A stretch of DNA of 24,060 nt from contig CAYFJO010000138.1 in the NCBI GenBank assembly GCA_964343305.1, positions 1 to 24,060 of the forward strand, given 5' to 3'. Positions 6,381 to 13,210 of this stretch are shown here, piece after piece. Source of the stretch: CAYFJO01 sp964343305. GTDB lineage: Bacteria; Planctomycetota; Planctomycetia; Pirellulales; Pirellulaceae. Numbering within the stretch: position 1 is the first letter of the stretch; every line of letters begins with the position of its first letter. A model generated the notes under the pieces. The model was not told the origin of the DNA, searched no databases, and worked only from the letters and a program-made list of their open reading frames with translations. A program made the position numbers and the translations under genes.

Positions 6381-8546
6381 GTGAATGCCAAACAACTTAC
6401 CTTCGCATCTATCTTTGTCGGTTTTGCACAATTGTCGATGCTGGCAGCGGCAAACGCGGCTGACCTAAACGGAATTCACCCGGAGCCAGCTTTGATCGCG
6501 GGCGTCGCCGAGTGGCAGATTGAATCGCACGCCCCGCGTGATCATGTATCGGCGTTGCGGTGGAACGCAAAGACGAATCGAGTCGCGTGTATCGAGAGTA
6601 CTGGTGTGGTGCGAATTTATGATCCCGCAACGTGGCAGTTGACGGGGATCTTGAACAACTCGCAACAGTTCAACGCGGCGCTAGCGTGGAGTCCTGATGG
6701 AACTCAATTGGCGACGTCTCACAGCGCGAATACCATTCGAATTTGGAACATCGACGGTTCCGTCGAAACCACGATTGCAGGACACACCGACGAAGTTCGC
6801 GCGATTGCTTGGGGGCCTTTGGGGAAGCGGCTTGTTTCGACGGGCCGAGACCACCAAGTGATCGGATGGCGTAGCGACGGCACGAAATTATTTGCAGGCA
6901 CGAAACACACGGCCGAAGTCACCACGATCGATTGGAGTGTCGGCGGGCAACTCATCGCAACCGGGTCGGCTGACAAGACAGTGCGGATTTGGCATGTCCC
7001 GCGCGAAGGGGATGTTGACGGAAAACCGTCGATTGAGTTGAAGTGCGACGACGCGGCAATCCAGGTCGTTCGCTGGAGCCCCGACGGCGATTATCTTGCA
7101 ACGGCCGACCACCTGGGCAACGTTCGAGTATGGAAGCCAGATGGAACGCTGGCCTGGAAGTTTTTGCAAAAGAAACGAGTTGCGGATCTTGTGTGGAGTT
7201 CGGATAGCCAACGGCTGGCCACGACAAACGGAAACAGCGTTTCGATCTGGACGCGACAGGGTAAGAGTATCAATCAACTTAGCGGACCATTTCATTTAAC
7301 GCACCGTCTGGCGTGGAGTCCCGACGTCAAGACGATCGTAGCCGTCATCGACCAAGGAGCCGTCTGGCATTGGGATGTGGCGACCAGTGCCGGCTCTGAA
7401 GTGCTGCGAGGCCACGTTTCCAACAACATCATGCATCGTCCCGTTCAATGGACGCTCGACAGTCAAAAACTGACCGTGGCAAGCCGCGATCATGCCATTC
7501 GATTTTGGTCGCGAGATGGAAAACCTGGTGCGTCGTGGCGAGTCCCCGGTCGATTCATGTGGGATGCGGCGATCAGTCCCGACAGCAAAGTCGTGGCGAC
7601 GTTTTCATTCGGCGAGAAAGGCGTGCGATTGTGGAACCTTGACGGCTCGGATGAAAAACTAATCACCGAACATTGCTGCTGGACGTCGTGGAGTCCGGAT
7701 GGATCGAAACTTGCGATCCCACATCAAAACGGCAAGCTAGTCGTGTTGAATCGTGACGGCAAAGAACTCAGCGAATCAAAGGCTCGCCGCGCAAGCTGGA
7801 GCCCAGATGGACGCTGGCTGGCGGCCACCGATCCGACCACACGAAAAGACATTCGACTCCTCAAAGCCGATGGAACTGAAGGACCGTTACTGCGTGGGCA
7901 CGAATCCGAGATCGATGCCGCGATTGACTGGCATCCGATGGGACATCAACTGGTTTCGATCGAGCGTGAAGGAATCCCGCGAATCTGGAATTTGGACGGA
8001 ACGACAGAGTGTGTGCTGGCGAAACATGACACGCAAGGTGGCGCGGTTGCGTGGAGTCCCGACGGAGTTTGGATCGCATCATCGAGCAGCGATCTTCATT
8101 TTTCCCGGACGGACGGATCGTTGGCCTCAGCCGTCGTCCAACTTGGCGCAATCGTTCGTAATCTCCGCTGGAATGCCGACTCGTCTTGGCTAGCCGCGCA
8201 AGTTCATCGACAATCGGTCCGCTTGTTCAAAGCCGACGGCACAGTTGGCCCAACTTTAGCGGGAAACAACCTCTCGCCCGAGTCGGCAACGTGGAGTCCC
8301 GATGGCAAGTTGATCGCCTGCCCGACGATTGATCGAACGCTAATCGTGTGGGAAGCAAAAACTGGTCGGATGCAATGGCTTGGTCTGCAATTTAGAAGCG
8401 GCCGGCCAGGTGCGGTGAGTGCAACCGGCGAGTTGATTGGCACGGACGCGGGTGCTTTCGACGAACAATTCGTTTTCATCGAACGGCAAAAAGACGGCAT
8501 CATCAAAATCCATTCTGCAGACGAGTTTGCCAAACTGGCTCGCTAG
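6381..8546 (+). CDS. Exported WD40-repeat protein with about 15 blades
   Basis: GTG at 6381 is preceded by GAGGA with about 8 nt spacing and opens a 721-residue protein. A signal peptide (residues 1 to about 27, ending AAANAAD) is followed by about 15 WD40-type blades spaced about 40-46 residues apart. Typical blades read LAWSPDGTQLATSHSANTIR and VAWSPDGVWIASSSS. The recurring strand is xxWSPDG-xxLA, and most blades end in IW or LW followed by xxDG. This is enough for two seven-bladed propellers. The regularity suggests recent internal amplification. No kinase, caspase or sigma domain is attached, unlike many bacterial WD40 proteins, and export would place it in the periplasm. The likely role is a protein-binding platform; the partner is unknown. 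It converges on the 10058-9033 gene, with a MITE-like element between them. Confidence 0.9.
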   Translation: MNAKQLTFASIFVGFAQLSMLAAANAADLNGIHPEPALIAGVAEWQIESHAPRDHVSALRWNAKTNRVACIESTGVVRIYDPATWQLTGILNNSQQFNAALAWSPDGTQLATSHSANTIRIWNIDGSVETTIAGHTDEVRAIAWGPLGKRLVSTGRDHQVIGWRSDGTKLFAGTKHTAEVTTIDWSVGGQLIATGSADKTVRIWHVPREGDVDGKPSIELKCDDAAIQVVRWSPDGDYLATADHLGNVRVWKPDGTLAWKFLQKKRVADLVWSSDSQRLATTNGNSVSIWTRQGKSINQLSGPFHLTHRLAWSPDVKTIVAVIDQGAVWHWDVATSAGSEVLRGHVSNNIMHRPVQWTLDSQKLTVASRDHAIRFWSRDGKPGASWRVPGRFMWDAAISPDSKVVATFSFGEKGVRLWNLDGSDEKLITEHCCWTSWSPDGSKLAIPHQNGKLVVLNRDGKELSESKARRASWSPDGRWLAATDPTTRKDIRLLKADGTEGPLLRGHESEIDAAIDWHPMGHQLVSIEREGIPRIWNLDGTTECVLAKHDTQGGAVAWSPDGVWIASSSSDLHFSRTDGSLASAVVQLGAIVRNLRWNADSSWLAAQVHRQSVRLFKADGTVGPTLAGNNLSPESATWSPDGKLIACPTIDRTLIVWEAKTGRMQWLGLQFRSGRPGAVSATGELIGTDAGAFDEQFVFIERQKDGIIKIHSADEFAKLAR

Positions 8547-9032
8547 TGTAGTCGACGCTTTCCGAGCCTCGATATCACAAACACAAATTCTTATGAAGAA
8601 TCGACGCTCACAGTGTGGACACGCATTGAAACCGTCCGCTGTGTTGGGCTATCGATTTTCGCGCACGCATCTTGGCCGGAAAAACGCCAAGAGCGACGTG
8701 ATTTGGGTCTGTCACCTCTGAGTCTCTCTTGTTTGGAGCCAAAACGGTCAACAGGACGGTGGGGACACGATTAGCGTCCAGCGATGCAGCCAATTATCGT
8801 GCGACATTGGCCCTCAATCGCACGCCCACGTTAACCCGGATTATTCATGAACCGCCGTCCAAACGACGTAATGTTCTCTGTGAAAAAGAGTTGCGGCTAT
8901 CTTGCCTAAAACACCGCGCAAATTCGAATCTACACTAACCCGACGCGCAAGCGAGGGGTTTTGGACGTCGCCCCTCGCTTGCGCGTCGGGTTAGTGAATA
9001 ATCCGGGCTAGCGGTTCAATGGGACTTGATGG
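8547..9032. other. Convergent intergenic region holding a MITE copy
   Basis: The right part (8835-9007) is MITE copy 1, described separately. The left part (8547-8831) has no hairpin or coding frame that I would defend. The longest forward frames there have no start context and no recognisable residues. Confidence 0.55.
8835..9007 (+). mobile_element. MITE-like element, copy 1 (173 bp)
   Basis: The element starts CCCGGATTATTCA (8835-8847) and ends TGAATAATCCGGG (8995-9007), a perfect 13-bp terminal inverted repeat. TA occurs symmetrically just outside, at 8832-8833 and 9009-9010, as expected for a TA target duplication (mariner/IS630 type). Inside are a 99-bp left body and a hairpin with 25-bp perfect arms (8934-8958 and 8971-8995) and a 12-nt loop. 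A second 173-bp copy lies in reverse orientation at 20965-21137; the left bodies match at 95 of 99 positions. It encodes no protein, so a transposase would have to act in trans. Confidence 0.88.
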
Positions 9033-10058
9033 TTATTGTTTTTCGGTGAGCGTCAATTCGAAGTCACCCACCTGACCAATGCTATCAACCCACGTCCCCA
9101 AGAATCGATTCCCAGCCACCCTGTGCGCGGTATTGATCACGAAGTATCCGTTCTCGGATGTGTCATGGCGCAGTATGAGGACTGAAACAAATCGACCGTA
9201 CCGCGCGCTGGATCGGTTTGAACGCGCCCTTGAGATCGCCGTGATTACTTGTCCGGAAAGAATCGAGTCGCTCGAACTGCCATCTGAGACTTCTAAAACA
9301 TGACCTGTGACGCTGTCGTTCCGAAAATCAAGTTGAAGATCCCACCACGAATGACTAACGACCTTGCCATCTACTTTGTGGTCCCATTTGCCCCTCCAAG
9401 TCCCTGATCGAAGCGGCTCGAAGGGGCGCGCCGGTGTTGTTGCGGGGGAAAGCGATTTGACTTCGGTCGATGATCGATCCGTGTCCGTCAACTGCCGCTT
9501 GTCGATAATCGGGGTATCGGCCGGTAGGGAAATGCGGTTCAAATCAACGACATCTCCATCAACAACTAACTCAATGCCGATTATCACGACGCTTGCCGCT
9601 GGCCGGGGAGGTGGGGAAGTCATTTCCACAAGAGCTACGATGGTGACACCGCCAGTTGTGGGCGATCCGATGCGGATGTACCGCTGCGGCGCTTGTGGAA
9701 GCTGCCGGCCGCTCGATTTCTTCTGAGGTGTCATCGGACCGCGAAAGAGTGTGACGGGCACTCCCTTATTTGTAAGCGTCAAAATATGCGGCCAGGCGGA
9801 CTCAAATTCCTTCCGGTTGGCGAAAGGGATGTTGTAACACGTATATTGTTGGCCGGTTTCATTCTTTTGACCGTGATACCAGGTCGATGCTTGCTTTCGC
9901 AACGGCTCCAATTCCTTTGGCCAGGTCTTCGGCCACGCTCCTCCTGGACCACCAAACGATAGCGCATATACGGACCCCGCCGTGCAAAAGACGATTGAGG
10001 CAACGAAAACGAATGTGAATTGTTTCGGCAGTTTCATCCCGGATGTGAGACGCGACAT
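9033..10058 (-). CDS. Exported protein of unknown function downstream of the kinase gene
   Basis: The 341-residue product has a signal peptide (MKLPKQFTFVFVASIVFCTA region, residues 8-32, cleavage near VYA). The start at 10058 is fixed by a strong AAGGAG at 10069-10064 with 5 nt spacing. The region 35-130 is rich in Trp, Pro and Gly (GGPGGAWPKTWPKELEPLRK). Residues 130-190 look like beta strands. The last 120 residues (GTWRGKWDH onward, with a late GTWVDS) look like a lipocalin-type beta barrel or ligand-binding fold. No enzyme motif is visible. It starts 110 nt after the kinase stop on the same strand, with no terminator-like hairpin between, so it is probably the third gene of the sigma/kinase unit. 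Confidence 0.78.
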   Translation of the reverse strand: MSRLTSGMKLPKQFTFVFVASIVFCTAGSVYALSFGGPGGAWPKTWPKELEPLRKQASTWYHGQKNETGQQYTCYNIPFANRKEFESAWPHILTLTNKGVPVTLFRGPMTPQKKSSGRQLPQAPQRYIRIGSPTTGGVTIVALVEMTSPPPRPAASVVIIGIELVVDGDVVDLNRISLPADTPIIDKRQLTDTDRSSTEVKSLSPATTPARPFEPLRSGTWRGKWDHKVDGKVVSHSWWDLQLDFRNDSVTGHVLEVSDGSSSDSILSGQVITAISRARSNRSSARYGRFVSVLILRHDTSENGYFVINTAHRVAGNRFLGTWVDSIGQVGDFELTLTEKQ

Positions 10059-10063
10059 GACAG

Positions 10064-10069
10064 CTCCTT
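10064..10069 (-). promoter_or_regulatory. Strong ribosome binding site of the 341-residue exported protein
   Basis: AAGGAG read on the minus strand lies 5 nt before the ATG at 10058. It is stronger than most sites in this window and rules out the internal ATG at 10037 as the preferred start. Confidence 0.55.
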
Positions 10070-10168
10070 GAATTTGTGTTTTTGTGTCGGCGTTAATAGC
10101 GGTTCAGTTTCTTGTCTGTTCGTTTCCCGTTCGTTGTGTCGGGAGATGCGGCTCACAACCGATGCGAC

Positions 10169-12418
10169 CTATCGTTCCGAGAAAACCTGAAATTCGTCTA
10201 TGCAGAACCAGGATACTGATTCTGGACAGTGAATCTGCACGTAGCGGCCTTGAGTTTCTGGCGGGCACTCCGCGAAGATCATTTCGCCGTGGCGATGCGT
10301 CCCGCTCATCCACTTTATCAACTTAGCTTCCTTGCGATTTTGGCCGATTGGTTTGTCAGACACGTAAACAAGGTGTGTTGCGTTTCCCGAAGGCCACATA
10401 TAGAGGGAAGTCCGAACTTCGACGATTGTCTCCATCTTTCCTAAATCGACTTCGATCCAGCCTTTATAATCACCGCTATTCCACGAAGTATCAAAGTCAC
10501 CATCGGTCGCTCCAGCGATAGTGTACGGTCGCCAGACACCGCTTGCCTTGGTGCCGGCCACTTTGAGCGGTCTTTTTGCCGGCGTGGTCCAAAGTCGGCG
10601 CATCTGGCCTTTCTTGAGCGTCGGGTAGGCGACCTCAACGGACTTCTTCCCCGTGCGGAGGCGGAAACCATCCGACTCGACGAATCCCGTGAGGTGTTTG
10701 CCGTCAACGAGTACAACAGATGTTGTCTCGCGGTCGTCCTTGACCTCAATACGCTCTACTTTAGCGAGGGGGATTGGCATGAGGCCGGATTTCGTTTGAA
10801 GTTGAAGAATCTGGTCATTGTTGGCAAACATTCCTTCGACACTTGTTCCGTCGACCAACTGACAATACACGTGAAGTTCCCTTGAGTCCTTCTCCCCTAG
10901 CTCACGGGCGCTCTCCTTTACGAGAATTCTCACGATCCGTTGTCCCCGCCGCTGCAATTGCACGGTTCCGTTTTTTACGACAATTCCATCCGTTTTGCCG
11001 TCAATTTCCACGACGTACTCACCCGCCGCGATGCGTACCGATGTGCCGGTTCGAGTTACCGTGAGCTTCTCGACAACTTTGTCACCCTGCATGATCCGCA
11101 CCGGTACGCCGTCCGTCTCACATTCAATCTTCAGCGTTCCCTTGTTCCATTCAAGCACGATCAGAATGCCCGCGAAGAACATCGCAAAAGCAAACGCAGT
11201 TCCCACGAGCAATTTGAAAGGTGGCCAGCGGCGGAACATCGACGCCTTTGACTCCACGTCGGCCGCACTACGCTGGCGAAGCGAACCGCAACTTTCCGGC
11301 AACGGCACGGCTACTGGTTGTTGCACGTGAGCCAGACAGCTTTCCAGCAACTCGGCGACTTCGCGGGCTGATTCAAAACGGTCGCCGGATTGCTTCGACA
11401 TGAGTTTGGCGATGATCTCGCAGAGCCACTGGGGGATGTCGGGATCAATCTCGCGAATTGCTTTCGGCTCTTCGTCCGTGATGCGTCGCAGCACACCGTA
11501 GCTCGTTTCAGCGCGGAACGGCGCGCGGCCGGTACACATCGCGTACAACACGCTACCGAGGCTGAACAGGTCACTCCGCTGGTCGACAAATTCGCCGCGC
11601 GCCTGCTCGGGTGACATGTATTGCGGCGTACCGGCAATGACGCCAGTGCGTGTCATCGAAGCGTCATCGACAGCACGGGCCAGACCAAAGTCGGTCAGGA
11701 CAGCTCGATCAACCGAGCCGTCGAGCAGGATGTTCGACGGTTTGACGTCTCGATGCACCAGCCCCTGTGCGTGAGCTGCCGCCAAGCCGCGTGCCGCCTG
11801 CAGACCGATGCGGAGCGTCTCCTTCAATTCCAACGGCCCCCGATCCTGAAGCCGCTTCTGCAAACTGAGGCCGCGCGTGTATTGAGCGACCAAATACGGG
11901 ATGCCTTGCCACTCGTCGACGCTGTAAATCGGCAAGACATGATCGTCGATGACGGCTGCGGCCGCTTGCCCTTCGCGCGCGAATCGCTTCCGAGCCGCAC
12001 CGGATACAGCCAGATGTGGCAGCAAAAGCTTGATCGCTACAAATCGGTTCAACCCTGCATCGAATGCTTTGAAGACCGCGCCCATTCCACCCTGACCGAG
12101 AACGCCGACGATTTCGTACGTTCCAATTCGGCCGAGCATGTCGGGGTTGTCAGTTGGTCCCAGCAGATCGAGCAAGCGAGGAATTGTTTCGCCCCTATCC
12201 ACGGATACGTCAATCTGTTCGCCCGCGTTCTCCGCCCGCAACGACTCCTCAACGTCGTCCCACCACTGCCGGTCACCGATCTCGCGTTCGATTGCGGTAC
12301 GACAGCCATCGCAGGTCGTCAAATGCTCTTCCGTTTCAGCAATTCCCGCCGGCGTCATTTCGCCGGCAACGAACGACTGCACCTCGTCTCGCTGCAAACA
12401 AGTGGTTGATGAATTCAT
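10169..12418 (-). CDS. Transmembrane Ser/Thr protein kinase with N-terminal anti-sigma-like zinc motif and C-terminal F5/8 type C-like domain
   Basis: The 749-residue protein has four parts. Residues 1-60 carry HLTTCDGC (His32, Cys36, Cys39), the HxxxCxxC zinc-binding motif of anti-sigma (ZAS) domains. Residues 100-365 are a PknB-type kinase with all key residues: GQGGMGAVFK (109-117), Lys130 in VAIK, HRDVKPSN (222-229), DFG (243-245) and SPEQ (269-272). One membrane helix follows at about 403-424. Outside, residues 427-500 resemble a PEGA-like beta domain, and about 620-745 resemble an F5/8 type C (discoidin) domain, which often binds carbohydrate. The ATG lies 3 nt after the sigma-factor stop, and GGAG within the sigma gene's end serves as ribosome binding site, so the two are translationally linked. 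It probably senses an external ligand and controls the sigma factor by binding or phosphorylation. That control is inference; the kinase call is firm. Confidence 0.93.
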   Translation of the reverse strand: MNSSTTCLQRDEVQSFVAGEMTPAGIAETEEHLTTCDGCRTAIEREIGDRQWWDDVEESLRAENAGEQIDVSVDRGETIPRLLDLLGPTDNPDMLGRIGTYEIVGVLGQGGMGAVFKAFDAGLNRFVAIKLLLPHLAVSGAARKRFAREGQAAAAVIDDHVLPIYSVDEWQGIPYLVAQYTRGLSLQKRLQDRGPLELKETLRIGLQAARGLAAAHAQGLVHRDVKPSNILLDGSVDRAVLTDFGLARAVDDASMTRTGVIAGTPQYMSPEQARGEFVDQRSDLFSLGSVLYAMCTGRAPFRAETSYGVLRRITDEEPKAIREIDPDIPQWLCEIIAKLMSKQSGDRFESAREVAELLESCLAHVQQPVAVPLPESCGSLRQRSAADVESKASMFRRWPPFKLLVGTAFAFAMFFAGILIVLEWNKGTLKIECETDGVPVRIMQGDKVVEKLTVTRTGTSVRIAAGEYVVEIDGKTDGIVVKNGTVQLQRRGQRIVRILVKESARELGEKDSRELHVYCQLVDGTSVEGMFANNDQILQLQTKSGLMPIPLAKVERIEVKDDRETTSVVLVDGKHLTGFVESDGFRLRTGKKSVEVAYPTLKKGQMRRLWTTPAKRPLKVAGTKASGVWRPYTIAGATDGDFDTSWNSGDYKGWIEVDLGKMETIVEVRTSLYMWPSGNATHLVYVSDKPIGQNRKEAKLIKWMSGTHRHGEMIFAECPPETQGRYVQIHCPESVSWFCIDEFQVFSER

Positions 12419-12421
12419 ACG

Positions 12422-13024
12422 TCAATGCTCCAGAATATCTGAGACGTCGTTGACCCTTTCTTTGATCCGTTGCATCACGCGACAGCGAGCGACATACACA
12501 GCCCCGGTCGATCGTCCGAGCGCCTCCGCAACCTCGGCGACCGGCCGTCCTTCGACAGCCGTTTCCTGAAACATCGCCCATGTCATCTCGGTAAACTCAG
12601 ACTCGACTTCGCGAGCTGCCCAACGAAACGCTTCCATCCGACTTTCATGGATAAGCGCTGTCGTCATCGCGTCATCGCTGGCAGGAACTTCGCCGAGCAA
12701 CAGTTGAACGCTCGACGATCCGGTTGCCTGATCCGGCTTACCGCGTGACAGCGCGTTGAGGATCGCATTGTGAGCAATCCGACCGAGCCAATTGCGAAAT
12801 TGCGGCGCATCGTCTTCCAGCTCCCACTGGCCAACGGCTCGTGAGATCGACAGAAACACGCTCTGGGCCAGATCATCTGCATCGGCATGCTGCAACCCAC
12901 GCCGTCGAGCCAGCCGATACACCACCGGGCGATAAATCGCCAAGAACTGAGTCCAGGCCGCCGCATCCTGCGGATCTTTCACTCGCAGAATCAGACTTTC
13001 ACTCGTTTCCGGCCATTCGCTCAT
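12422..13024 (-). CDS. ECF RNA polymerase sigma factor, kinase-associated planctomycete type
   Basis: The 200-residue protein has sigma region 2 at about 25-95 (FLAIYRPVVYRLARRRGL, then DADDLAQSVFLSI and FRNWLGRIAHNAILNAL) and region 4 at about 143-192 (FTEMTWAMFQE, then VAEVAEALGRSTGAVYVARC, a helix-turn-helix). Regions 1 and 3 are absent, as in ECF factors. It directs RNA polymerase to a small regulon. ECF factors encoded next to Ser/Thr kinases are a known planctomycete class. AGAGGA with 5 nt spacing supports the ATG at 13024. The stop is 3 nt from the kinase start, so they form an operon. The leader has two copies of GAAACTCTA (13065-13057 and 13045-13037), which could be a promoter or operator element. 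Confidence 0.93.
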   Translation of the reverse strand: MSEWPETSESLILRVKDPQDAAAWTQFLAIYRPVVYRLARRRGLQHADADDLAQSVFLSISRAVGQWELEDDAPQFRNWLGRIAHNAILNALSRGKPDQATGSSSVQLLLGEVPASDDAMTTALIHESRMEAFRWAAREVESEFTEMTWAMFQETAVEGRPVAEVAEALGRSTGAVYVARCRVMQRIKERVNDVSDILEH

Positions 13025-13036
13025 AGGAATCCTCTA

Positions 13037-13065
13037 TAGAGTTTCACCCATGAGTTTAGAGTTTC
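13037..13065 (-). promoter_or_regulatory. Direct repeat in the leader of the sigma-factor gene (possible promoter/operator)
   Basis: GAAACTCTA occurs twice on the minus strand, 20 nt apart (about two helical turns), the nearer copy ending 13 nt before the ATG. Many ECF genes drive their own transcription from a GAAC-like -35 element. The repeat could be that element, an operator, or chance. Confidence 0.25.
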
Positions 13066-13147
13066 TTTCAACGTCTTTCCGGCATTCAGGCCACTGAGCT
13101 GTGCGACATCTGTACATCCAGGCGAGCGGCAGATGAGTTCTTCCCTG

Positions 13148-13210
13148 CCGTAGTGGAACTCGCCAGAGTTCCTTCCCTCTGAAAAGGAATTCTGGCGAAT
13201 TCCACTACGG
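13148..13210. repeat. Hairpin element D: REP-like inverted repeat containing a stop codon
   Basis: Arms at 13148-13174 and 13184-13210 pair over 27 bp with two mismatches around a 9-nt loop. Each strand begins CCGTAGTGGAA. GTAG at the foot of a hairpin is the tetranucleotide that marks REP elements. The TAG stop of the 1371-residue gene (13207-13205, minus strand) is that GTAG's TAG, so the element ends the gene. It may also act as terminator for the fusion gene. A related hairpin is at 19837-19898. Confidence 0.85.

Noticed and set aside
8437..8721. 94-codon frame running past the end of the WD40 gene
   Set aside because: It starts inside the WD40 gene in another frame and shows no protein-like pattern.
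11621..12409. 262-codon plus-strand frame opposite the kinase
   Set aside because: It is a shadow of the kinase codons with no family resemblance or start context; the opposite strand has every kinase motif.
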